Under the pieces are notes generated by a model. That model was not told the origin of the DNA. It ran no database searches and saw only the letters and a list, made by a program, of their open reading frames with translations. Positions 1 to 6,848 of a stretch of 64,000 nucleotides of DNA are shown here, in pieces (within the stretch, counting starts at the first letter, position 1; each line of letters begins with the position of its first letter). Source of the DNA: Thiohalomonas sp963783235 (GTDB lineage: Bacteria; Pseudomonadota; Gammaproteobacteria; Thiohalomonadales; Thiohalomonadaceae). The DNA lies in NCBI GenBank assembly GCA_963783235.1, contig CAWAMN010000002.1:1054001-1118000 (forward strand), written 5' to 3'. Position numbers and translations under genes: made by a program.

Positions 1-69
1 TGTGCCTGGATTGGCGAATAGGAGCACACACGCCGCCAACCCACTCAGGCAGATCGTTGTATCGCACGT

Positions 70-228
70 ATGGGAGAGACACTCGAAAGTGCTTTCGGAC
101 AGGTCTTGCGTGAGAGGCGTCTCAAGCGCAAGTTGTCCCAGGAGCGGCTTGCTTTGGAAGCGGGCGTGGACCGCACTTTCGTCTCTTCTCTTTCCTTGAG
201 AGGGGGTTACTCCCCCCAATCGCATTAA
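70..228 (+). pseudogene. XRE-family helix-turn-helix regulator, truncated fragment
   Basis: The frame gives 52 residues. Residues 8-42 read as an XRE helix-turn-helix, with motifs RERRLKRKLSQERLALEAG and VDRTFVSSL. The usual continuation (ERG-x-x-x-P-x-L) is lost: after VSSL the frame runs into LRGGYSPQSH and stops, while a neighbouring frame reads FLERG followed by prolines. A one-base indel near 190-200 is therefore likely. Intact relatives run past 70 residues. It lies 65 bp upstream of nnrS on the same strand. I judge it a decayed regulator rather than a working mini-repressor. An alternative is a real short HTH peptide, which I consider less likely. Confidence 0.55.
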
Positions 229-293
229 CCGAGGTCAAGGACTCCCCGCCCGCCACCCTCTACCCTCCTGCAAAACGCAAAGAGGCCCGAGTG

Positions 294-1481
294 ATGGCGC
301 TTTTGAACCTCGAACAACCCGAAAAGGTCGGACGCTTCGCGCTGTTCTACCTCGGCTTTCGCCCCTTTTTCCTGGGTGCGGCACTGTGGGCGGTGATCAG
401 CGTGGTGTTGTGGCTGGGCGTCTATGCCCTGGGGTGGCGCCTGCCGCTGGCCGGGCTGTCGCCGACCCTGTGGCATGCGCACGAGATGGTGTTCGGCTAC
501 GCACTGGCGGTCATCGCGGGATTCCTGCTCACTGCGGCGAAGAACTGGACTCAGCTTCAGACCTCGAACGGCATCAAACTGGCGGTACTGTTTGCAGTCT
601 GGGGCATCGCCCGTGCCGTGTTCGCACTGGGCGGGCCGGATGCGCTCAGCGCCGCCGCACTCATCAACGCCCTCTTCATCCTCGGCCTAACGGCCGCTAT
701 CATCCGGCCCGTTGCGCTCTCCCGACAGTGGAACCAGTTGCCGGTGATCGCCATACCGGCACTGCTGCTCGTCGCCCAGCTCGGGGTCGTCCTCGCCCCG
801 GCACCGCGCACCGGAATCTACGCCGGCCTGTTCCTGGTGGTCCTGCTGATCTTCATTATGGGTCGCCGGGTGATCCCCTTCTTCATCGAACGCGGCGTCA
901 ACGAGGAGGTCGAAATCAAAAATCCGCCCGCGCTCGATATTGCCTGCATCGCCACTTACTTGCTCTATGCGGCTGCCGAATTCACCGCGCCGATCTCACC
1001 CTGGACCGCCCTGCTCGCCTGGTTCGCCGCCATGGCCCACGGCGTGCGCCTGTACCTCTGGCACACCCCGGGGATCTGGCGCAAACCGCTGCTGTGGGTG
1101 CTCTGGGCCGGTTATGCCTTTATCGTACTGGGCCTCATGATGCGCGCGATGGCCGGCTTCTGGTGGACCAACCCCTTCCTCGGGCTGCACGCCATCACCT
1201 ACGGCGGTATCGGGCTCATCACCCTCGGCATGATGGCGCGGGTCTCCCTCGGCCACACCGGCCGAAACGTCTTCGCCCCGCCGAAGGCCGTGGGCTGGAT
1301 GTTCGGGCTGCTGGCGCTCGGCACCGTGGTTCGGGTGCTCATGCCCTTGCTTCTCCCCGCCAGCTACTACACCGGGCTGATCGTCATCTCACAAGGGCTC
1401 TGGATCGCCGCCTTCGGCCTGTTTGCCGTCGTCTATGCGCCAATGCAGGTCCTGCGGCGGGTGGATGGCCGGTACGGTTAG
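294..1481 (+). CDS. nnrS: NnrS family heme/copper membrane protein
   Basis: The product has 395 residues and is almost entirely hydrophobic, with about a dozen predicted membrane segments. It carries the NnrS hallmark WHAHEMVFGYALAVIAGF near residues 60-78, followed by LLTAAKNWT, and a later RVIPFFIERG motif. NnrS proteins bind heme and copper in the inner membrane and protect against nitric oxide or nitrosative stress; this is family knowledge. The ATG at 294 lies eight bases after an AGAGG-like ribosome site. An in-frame GTG at 291 is the alternative start. Length matches the family. No nor or nir genes are in view, so a role in NO tolerance is inferred from the family alone. Confidence 0.9.
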   Translation: MALLNLEQPEKVGRFALFYLGFRPFFLGAALWAVISVVLWLGVYALGWRLPLAGLSPTLWHAHEMVFGYALAVIAGFLLTAAKNWTQLQTSNGIKLAVLFAVWGIARAVFALGGPDALSAAALINALFILGLTAAIIRPVALSRQWNQLPVIAIPALLLVAQLGVVLAPAPRTGIYAGLFLVVLLIFIMGRRVIPFFIERGVNEEVEIKNPPALDIACIATYLLYAAAEFTAPISPWTALLAWFAAMAHGVRLYLWHTPGIWRKPLLWVLWAGYAFIVLGLMMRAMAGFWWTNPFLGLHAITYGGIGLITLGMMARVSLGHTGRNVFAPPKAVGWMFGLLALGTVVRVLMPLLLPASYYTGLIVISQGLWIAAFGLFAVVYAPMQVLRRVDGRYG

Positions 1482-1536
1482 TCGGAAACGCTGCTATAAC
1501 CCCGCGAGGCTTGCGCCAATACAGGCAAACGAAAAA

Positions 1537-1554
1537 GGGGACGGAGGAATTAAG
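1537..1554. repeat. CTCCGTCCCC-type short motif, copy 1 (reverse orientation)
   Basis: The block GGGGACGGAGGAATTAAG directly follows the nnrS gene and abuts the stop side of the RAYT transposase remnant. Related blocks in the opposite orientation occur at 2514-2530, 3056-3074 and 10803-10819. Confidence 0.6.
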
Positions 1555-1771
1555 GTTCCGAGACTTTAACCTTCGGGTTCCTGGGCCTCCCTCGCCGCAT
1601 CTGGCCTAGCTGAATCCCGTATCGTTCCTCGATTTGCTTCCGAAAGCGCTCATCGCCGACTGGTTGGCAGTAATGAGCAGCCTTTCTCACGAGGTGTTGG
1701 TCCTCTTCACCGAGTTGGTCCCGGAACAACTCGCGGTAAGCCCTGGCGCGCGACTCGGGCTCGAGACCCAT
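1550..1771 (-). pseudogene. REP-associated tyrosine transposase (RAYT/Y1_Tnp), C-terminal remnant
   Basis: The 73-residue frame has the order AYRELFRDQLGEED, then RKAAHYCQPVGDERFRKQIE, then GRPRNPKVK. This matches the C-terminal tail of REP-associated tyrosine transposases, which normally exceed 200 residues and carry an HUH motif and catalytic Tyr upstream. Those N-terminal parts are absent here, so the gene is a remnant. RAYTs mobilise REP palindromes that start with GTAG, and such palindromes are abundant in this window. The remnant overlaps the GGGGACGGAGG motif at 1537. A functional enzyme from this fragment is very unlikely. Confidence 0.65.
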
Positions 1772-1801
1772 TGCAGTTGATGGTTGAATTCAGATGTCAT
1801 T

Positions 1802-2335
1802 TCACCAGACACCGGAATACTCATCGGTAACAGAGCCGACAAAAGCCCTAATGGCCTTTGGCGATCTCAAGTGATGCACTCGCTTGTGAGCGGCCTGCTC
1901 TGCGACAAGCTGCCGGTATCTCGGTGTCAGCTTTTCATGACAGAGACGGATAACTCGATAGCTGTTAACGGTGCCGCTCCAAATTGGACTGTTCTCTGGC
2001 CACCCCTCGGGCGTTACGACGAAGCCCTTTACGAGGCGCTTCGTAACCCACACGTAATGTGTGAAAAGCGGTAGGTCTACGTATATCAACGTATCAGCAG
2101 CCGAAAAGCGTTCCCAAGCCGACGACACGCAGCCGAACCCATCAATGATCCACTCCTCTCCGCCTATGAGTTCGGAATGAACCTGAAGGTACTCGTTGTG
2201 AGGCATCTCACCGCCACCAGGCTTGTATTTAATGGTGTCGAGTGAGTGCAGTGGCAAACGGGTAATGCTGGCCAGTTGCCGAGCTAGCGTTGATTTGCCG
2301 CCGCCAGCGTTGCCAAAAACTGCAACTCGCCTCAT
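1802..2335 (-). CDS. P-loop kinase-like protein (adenylate kinase/FlaR-like)
   Basis: The 177-residue protein opens with RRVAVFGNAGGGKSTLA, a Walker A P-loop at residues 7-14. The following LPLHSLDTIKYKPG and the later EEWIIDGFG are typical of small nucleoside-kinase-like proteins often annotated as FlaR, topology modulation protein or AAA family ATPase. The substrate is not known. I chose the ATG at 2335 because related proteins start immediately before the P-loop; an ATG at 2368 would add 11 residues. It stands alone, with fragments on both sides. Confidence 0.7.
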   Translation of the reverse strand: MRRVAVFGNAGGGKSTLARQLASITRLPLHSLDTIKYKPGGGEMPHNEYLQVHSELIGGEEWIIDGFGCVSSAWERFSAADTLIYVDLPLFTHYVWVTKRLVKGFVVTPEGWPENSPIWSGTVNSYRVIRLCHEKLTPRYRQLVAEQAAHKRVHHLRSPKAIRAFVGSVTDEYSGVW

Positions 2336-2464
2336 CTCAGACGCACTACTCACTGAACTGCTCTCCATGACGAACGGCTAATGCATGGATTGGGGACCAG
2401 CAGCGGCTTGGCAATGATCGCTCCGGGCTCTCGCGACCCCATGACCCCATTATTCCGGACATTT

Positions 2465-2740
2465 CTACCGCAGTCGCTCGTCCCCGTCAAAAATGGCGGC
2501 TTCCTGTACGCGTAAAACTCCTCCGTCCCCGTTCATGTCCCCCGGGAACCGACGGACAAGGGACCGGCGAATGCCTTCTTCAATAAAGGGCCACATCTCG
2601 GGATGCGCTGAGGTTCGCTCTATTGCCGCATACACTTCGGCCGCGAATTGGTACCCTAGTGTCGTCTCTCGCTCCTCGTAATAATCGATTGCGAGTCGAA
2701 ACTCCTCTCGAGCCTCTGGATGGAACGAGTACCTCATCAC
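2465..2740 (-). pseudogene. RelE/ParE-family toxin, disrupted C-terminus
   Basis: Residues 1-66 are typical ParE/RelE-like toxin sequence, with FHPEAREEFRLAIDYYEER and MWPFIEEGIRRSLVRRFP. Intact relatives continue with a YGVLYRVQ-like strand, then a conserved terminal block. Here a GGGGAC-rich stretch is inserted after RRFP, giving GDMNGDGG before the frame resumes as VLRVQEAAIF, and it then ends early in DGDERLR. The insert contains the recurrent motif at 2514-2530. The ATG overlaps the stop codon of the upstream antitoxin (ATGA), as in a normal toxin-antitoxin operon. The toxin is probably inactive, because the terminal strand and catalytic tail are missing. Confidence 0.65.
2514..2530. repeat. 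CTCCGTCCCC-type short motif, copy 2, inside a toxin gene
   Basis: AAAACTCCTCCGTCCCC lies within the 3' part of the ParE-like toxin. It coincides with the non-homologous stretch that breaks the protein. A second, weaker CGTCCCCGTC block follows at 2479-2488, near the premature stop. Confidence 0.55.
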
Positions 2741-2958
2741 GAGAACCGTTTCCAGACCTCTTCAAAGACTTCTTCCCCTGATACTGGCTTGACCGTACCT
2801 GATTGGATCTCATCCAACCGTCGCTTAGCCACTTCCGCCCACTTCTTGTCTATTTCCGACTCCGGTGGATTCAGGCTCTTGAGCACCGAGTCAGCGACCC
2901 GCGCGCGCTCCTCCACAGGGAGTGATTCGATTTCACGCAGCAAATCTTCTGTTTTCAT
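2737..2958 (-). CDS. Addiction module antitoxin (TIGR02574 type)
   Basis: The 73-residue protein opens MKTEDLLREIESLPVEER and continues with ADSVLKSLNPPESEIDKKW and RRLDEIQSG. This is the pattern of the short acidic antitoxins that pair with RelE/ParE-like toxins. A GGAGAAGG ribosome site sits just before the ATG. Its stop overlaps the start of the toxin gene by 4 bp, so the two were translationally coupled. The antitoxin is full length although its partner toxin looks broken. Such antitoxins usually repress their own promoter; no operator was identified here. Confidence 0.8.
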   Translation of the reverse strand: MKTEDLLREIESLPVEERARVADSVLKSLNPPESEIDKKWAEVAKRRLDEIQSGTVKPVSGEEVFEEVWKRFS

Positions 2959-3055
2959 GGCACCTTCTCCACAGAGACTGATATCTTGAAAGTTTACTGC
3001 TTTTCGGGTCCTTGCACCTGCCCGGCTCCATTAAGTGTTACTCCTCTACCGGACC

Positions 3056-3074
3056 GAAACTCCTCCGTCCCCTT
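3056..3074. repeat. CTCCGTCCCC-type short motif, copy 3, at a gene breakpoint
   Basis: GAAACTCCTCCGTCCCCTTT immediately precedes the point where the cytochrome c remnant begins at about 3079. The motif therefore marks the truncation junction. Confidence 0.55.
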
Positions 3075-3078
3075 TACG

Positions 3079-3235
3079 TGCGTGGGACGTGGCTTACTAC
3101 ATCAACAGCCACGATCGTCCGCAGGACCCACGCTTTGAGGGTAACCAGGCGGAAACCCACGAGACCTTCCACGGCCATCAGTGCCGCTACAGTGAAGAGG
3201 TCGACGGGCAGGTTCTAGGCAGCGCGAAGAACTAA
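3079..3235 (+). pseudogene. c-type cytochrome (TsdA-like), C-terminal remnant
   Basis: About 50 residues read WDVAYYINSHDRPQDPRF, then EGNQAETHETFHGHQ, and stop at 3233-3235. The AYxINSHxRPQDPR pattern is the end of the second heme domain of TsdA-type thiosulfate dehydrogenases and related diheme cytochromes. There are no CxxCH motifs, signal peptide or upstream part; the frame upstream of 3079 is unrelated. The CTCCGTCCCC motif sits at the junction. This is a non-functional relic that hints at ancestral thiosulfate oxidation. Confidence 0.55.
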
Positions 3236-3257
3236 TCCGACGTTTTTTGCGTACAAA

Positions 3258-3286
3258 CCAAGCCGCTCCGGTCAGGAGCGGCTTGG
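3258..3286. terminator. 12-bp perfect hairpin, terminator-like or REP-like
   Basis: CCAAGCCGCTCC and GGAGCGGCTTGG pair perfectly around a 5-base loop. No strong T-run follows on either strand (only TTTG on the minus strand). The arms resemble the GGAGCGGCTT core of REP palindromes elsewhere in the window. It could end the minus-strand YsnF transcript, which stops about 170 bp away, or be a solitary REP-type palindrome. Confidence 0.45.
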
Positions 3287-3455
3287 CGCCCTTCGTCACG
3301 GGCGAACGTGGCTCCGGGACAGCAGATACCTTTCGCGAGTATAAAGCACCGGCAACGGTGAACGGGTTCGCCCCTCCCCGATGTACCGGCGTGCTCGAAG
3401 TAATTTCGTTTTGCGGCTCGAGGCCGGGGCGTTGCCCCGGTCCCAGCGACTGGCC
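3287..3455. other. Spacer downstream of the YsnF gene
   Basis: No coding sequence is supported here. A short CCGGGGC-GTT-GCCCCGG hairpin at 3424-3440 lies just beyond the stop of the minus-strand gene and may act as a weak terminator. Confidence 0.4.
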
Positions 3456-4424
3456 CTAATGGCGAATGGCGCTTTCCCAACCGCGATGTACCGCCTGCTT
3501 GTAGAAATCCCAACCGGTGTAGTTGTGGTCTTCCCAGTCTTTCCTCACCTTCGGCTCGACGTTTCTCCAGTCACCATCGCGGTAGTAGGGATCGTGACCG
3601 ACGCGATAGCCGTAACGGTAGGCCAGCAGCACATCGTCAAAGTCGGCGCCCTTACCGGAATACTCCTTGTTGTAGTCGTCGCGGAATTCCGGTTCGACAC
3701 CCCGGAACGATGCCTCCTCTTCGGGACTCAGCTTCTCAACTTCCACCTTGGTCCCACGGAGCGTTTCGTGGACGACCTCCTTCCGCTCTTTGGCCTCCTT
3801 TGAGATCTCGACCTCCTCTTTGACACGGGCCTCTTTGCCCACCACAGGCTCTTCACCCTTGGCGCGGACTTCATAGGATTGCTCCTTGAAGGCCCCCTTG
3901 TCCTTTTCACTGGCAGGACGGTCGGTCGGATGACGCTCTACGTGGATCTCCTCCTCGCGCAGGGAGACCGGCTCCTCCACTTTGCGCTCGGTGGGACGGG
4001 TATAGATACGGACCCCGCCCCGGGAGATTTCCTTCTTACCGACCTTGAGCTCTTCCTCGATGCCTTCGAGTTTCTCGGGCGCCTCCTTCCCGGTCGCTTT
4101 GTGAGCGGCGGCGCGCTTGTCGACATCCAGGGCACCGTGACGGTTGAGGATATCGGCGGCCCGATCGACCTGGCTATCATCAGCGTCAATCTTCACCAGG
4201 TAATCCCCTTCCTGGTAGGCGTGTTCACCGTCACCGCCGATCAGCCCGATTTCCCGCAGGAACGCGTGCAGGCCGCTCTCTCCGGGTTTTGGCTCCTCGG
4301 TGAATCCACGGTAGTCCCGCACCTCGATATCGCGGGAGGAGAAACCCTCATGCATGAGGTCCTTAGCTGCGCTATCGGCTTTCGCCTTCGATTCGAAAAG
4401 GCCTAAAAGCGTTTTAATCGCCAT
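3456..4424 (-). CDS. YsnF/AvaK-domain (DUF2382) stress protein
   Basis: The protein has 322 residues. The first ~95 (LLGLFESKAKADSAAKDL, later GDYLVKIDAD) form a GsiB/general-stress-type alpha-beta domain. Residues ~120-235 are the charged DUF2382 region with REEEIHVERHPTDRP. The C-terminal ~90 residues contain YRYGYRVGHDPYYRDGDW and WEDHNYTGWDFYKQAV, resembling tails of stress-inducible envelope proteins. A GGAGG site precedes the ATG at 4424; the in-frame start 16 codons upstream lacks one. A shorter DUF2382 protein lies 44 bp upstream on the same strand, so the two probably form an operon. Exact function is unknown; relatives are linked to desiccation and oxidative or osmotic stress. Confidence 0.8.
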   Translation of the reverse strand: MAIKTLLGLFESKAKADSAAKDLMHEGFSSRDIEVRDYRGFTEEPKPGESGLHAFLREIGLIGGDGEHAYQEGDYLVKIDADDSQVDRAADILNRHGALDVDKRAAAHKATGKEAPEKLEGIEEELKVGKKEISRGGVRIYTRPTERKVEEPVSLREEEIHVERHPTDRPASEKDKGAFKEQSYEVRAKGEEPVVGKEARVKEEVEISKEAKERKEVVHETLRGTKVEVEKLSPEEEASFRGVEPEFRDDYNKEYSGKGADFDDVLLAYRYGYRVGHDPYYRDGDWRNVEPKVRKDWEDHNYTGWDFYKQAVHRGWESAIRH

Positions 4425-4468
4425 GACATTTCCTCCGTGAATCTGGGCGGGCATCGCCCGCCACCCGG

Positions 4469-5029
4469 TCAATGCGGTGAGTGTTTATCCCGTTTCACCG
4501 CAACCTCCTCTCTGCGCAACGTGACCTTCTCCGGCCTGCTGCGTTGACTCCGGTGCTTGGTGATCCGCACCTCCTCCCGGAGCACCAGTCGCTTCTCGGT
4601 CACCACCACCTCCTCGAAAAGGGGGATAACCAGCGTTTCCCCGTCATAGTGCGCGTCGACCGGCGAATCCACCTCCCGGTTCACCGCCACGCGCTCAATC
4701 TCAATCTCTTCGGATTCGGCCGGCACCTCGACCCACTCATCACGGGATTCCACCCGCTTCTCCACCGTCACCCGCTCCTCGGTCGGGCGCTTTTCCACCC
4801 GCAACCGCTCCTCCATCACAGGCACGGTGATCGTATCGCTCTCCCGAGCCGGTTCGAGGTCTGCAAAGCGCACCGGCAGGAAATACTCATCACGGCGGCG
4901 CTCCAGGGCATGCACGGGCACTAGCAAGCACCTGTCATCCACCTCGACGAGCCACTGCTCTTCGCCATCCGCCGGCGGCCCGTTCGCCACCACGCGTCCG
5001 TGAACACCTTCCCTGTCGACCACGTCCAT
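4469..5029 (-). CDS. DUF2382 (YsnF-type) domain protein
   Basis: The protein has 186 residues. An N-terminal ~75-residue part (GRVVANGPPADGEEQWLVEV) looks like a small beta-barrel. It is followed by a highly charged DUF2382 domain with TITVPVMEERLRVEKRP, EWVEVPAESEEIEIERVAVN and VVVTEKRLVLREEVRITK. An AAGGAG site precedes the ATG at 5029; an upstream in-frame ATG at 5077 has none. It shares strand and domain type with the next gene, so a duplicated DUF2382 pair acting in the same stress response is likely. There is no signal peptide. Function is inferred only from the family. Confidence 0.75.
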   Translation of the reverse strand: MDVVDREGVHGRVVANGPPADGEEQWLVEVDDRCLLVPVHALERRRDEYFLPVRFADLEPARESDTITVPVMEERLRVEKRPTEERVTVEKRVESRDEWVEVPAESEEIEIERVAVNREVDSPVDAHYDGETLVIPLFEEVVVTEKRLVLREEVRITKHRSQRSRPEKVTLRREEVAVKRDKHSPH

Positions 5030-5238
5030 TTCACACGCTCCTTGAACAGGTCTTTTTGCCGTCTCGCCATGAGTCAAGCATCAACCGGTTGTGGAAGAAA
5101 TCGTGTCGATTACCGAACTGACGTGCGATTAAGAGGGGAAGCTGCCGCGCACCAATGCCACCGAAGGAAGTGGCTCGATGGTCAGGAGAGTTACGGACGG
5201 GAGGAGCGAAGGCTGGTGGACTGTTGCATGCTCACTTT

Positions 5239-5668
5239 TTATTTCCCTCTTTTGCCTCCCTTAACAGGAGATAGGGTTTCGAGCAGCCTGAGCACGGCAT
5301 CCCGCTGTTCGTCGGTTCCCAAACCCCGCCAAGCCTGCACCAGGACAGTCTCTCGCTCATCTTCCGACTCGGGGCGCCACTCCCCTCTCTCCTCGCCCAC
5401 AACGAGGCCTACACGCTGCAACTCTTCGAAAATCAGCTTCCCGATACCCGCCGAAAAACCATCCAACCGGGACACCAAAGCCCCGCGCCAGCCGGTAGAG
5501 CTGAGAAACGCTTAGGCGGTGTTGGCCGTGTTCGAACCGGAAGATTTGTTGAGGGCTGACCTCCAGCAGCTCCCCCACCTTCTCCAGGCTCAGACCACAC
5601 CGATTTCTGAGAGTCCGAAGCCGCTTGCCGACGGCAGCATCGATCGGATCGAGTGCTCTGCGGCCCAT
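5239..5668 (-). pseudogene. XRE-family transcriptional regulator split by a frameshift
   Basis: From an ATG at 5668 (AGAGG site upstream) the frame encodes GRRALDPIDAAVGKRLRTLR, then a helix-turn-helix (LSLEKVGELLEVSPQQIFRFE) and YRLARGFGVPVGWFF. It then degenerates and stops at 5357. The expected C-terminal helix is in a shifted frame at 5478-5239, with IGKLIFEELQRVG, TVLVQAWRGLGTDEQRDAV and LRLLETL. This fits one ~140-residue regulator interrupted by a single indel near 5455-5475. It may be a real pseudogene or a sequencing error. The first frame alone could still make a 103-residue DNA-binding protein. Confidence 0.65.
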
Positions 5669-5987
5669 GATTACCTCTTGAGAAAAATAATGCCTGGATT
5701 TGACGTGAAGGGTGATTGTTGGCGAGAATGCACGCATCACCTTTGGGGTAAAACATTTTCATTAAGTTCCCCTTAAGGTAATTACTGCCGAAAGAAGCGC
5801 CTCGGAATGTGATGCAGCGGGCACTGCTCTGTCCGTGCACATTCACGCATTCAGCTTCCAGCAGGCCGACATGGATGGTGTCGCATAGCAGCATCCTCAG
5901 GAGCATCTTTGGGCGCTGCTTTCCGTTAGCAGCAACCGATGAGACAATCCCCGCCATTCGGTGGGCATCGAGCACAGGGACCGAGCA
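5669..5987. other. Divergent intergenic region between XRE gene and response regulator
   Basis: About 320 bp separate two outward-facing genes. An AT-rich patch at 5745-5790 contains the palindrome CCTTAAGG near 5770, which could be part of a promoter or operator for the XRE gene. No reading frame here looks like a protein. Confidence 0.3.
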
Positions 5988-6722
5988 ATGAAGCTATTGA
6001 TTGCCGAGGACACCGATTTTTTGCAGGCGTTGCACGGGCTACTCATGACCAAGTGGGGTTATGAATTCGACCTGGCCACCGACGGCGCCGAAGCCATCGA
6101 TTATGCCCGGCGCTTCGGCCGTGAGTACGACCTCTGCATCATGGATGTTCGCATGCCGCGGATAGATGGCCTGGAAGCGACAAGGATCATCCGAAGGGAA
6201 TTTGATTACTTCCCTATTCTCGGCTATTCGAGTGACGACGCCATGCGGAGCCCGTGCCTCGACGCGGGGATGGATGCGTTTCTCTCAAAATCAAGCGACC
6301 CAGACCGATTGCGGGCTGCAATCGACGAGCTGACGCCAAAAGCGCTACTGGTCGTTCATGAATCCGACCGATTCTCAGTTGAAAAGGCAAAGCCGATGAC
6401 ACCGGAAGAACTCAGAGAGCTACAGGAACTCAAGAAAAACGGCCTTACCAAGCTCAAGCTGATCGGCCTCGACCAGGCCTTCATCGTTCACAAGAACATC
6501 CAGAACAAGATCTCCCACGACTTCGTCGCCGAGGGAAAGGAGATCTCCGAATTCATCGACCGCTCCCCCAACGAACCCGGCCGCTGCCACTTGTATCGAA
6601 CCAACCTCTACATCACCAAGGACCTGTTCCTCCCCGAAGAACTGGAACAGGCGATTAGAAACGAGGATGAGGTAGCTGTCAGATTCCGGCAGGTGACCGA
6701 AAAGCCAACCGCGGATGAGTGA
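5988..6722 (+). CDS. Response regulator with uncharacterised C-terminal domain
   Basis: The 244-residue protein begins with a CheY-like receiver domain (residues 1-~120). LLIAEDTDF supplies the acidic pocket, IMDVRMPRIDG the phospho-acceptor Asp, and FLSKSSDPDRL the conserved Lys. The remaining ~115 residues contain MTPEELRELQELKKNGL, IVHKNIQNKISHDF and SRSPNEPGRCHLYR-like stretches (literally DRSPNEPGR) and match no output domain I recognise: not HTH, GGDEF or HD. The ATG at 5988 follows an AGGGA site; an in-frame GTG at 5961 is weaker. No histidine kinase is adjacent. Its partner and output are unknown. Confidence 0.75.
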   Translation: MKLLIAEDTDFLQALHGLLMTKWGYEFDLATDGAEAIDYARRFGREYDLCIMDVRMPRIDGLEATRIIRREFDYFPILGYSSDDAMRSPCLDAGMDAFLSKSSDPDRLRAAIDELTPKALLVVHESDRFSVEKAKPMTPEELRELQELKKNGLTKLKLIGLDQAFIVHKNIQNKISHDFVAEGKEISEFIDRSPNEPGRCHLYRTNLYITKDLFLPEELEQAIRNEDEVAVRFRQVTEKPTADE

Positions 6723-6848
6723 CCCCCGGGAATGACGAAATTTCTCACTGCTGCATACAGCGGCGGTTAGGCGAGGCCGTAACCAAACTGGCAAAAACTA
6801 CCAAAGATCCGCTCAGCCCCCCTCGTATCGGCTCCAGAAACTTCGTTT

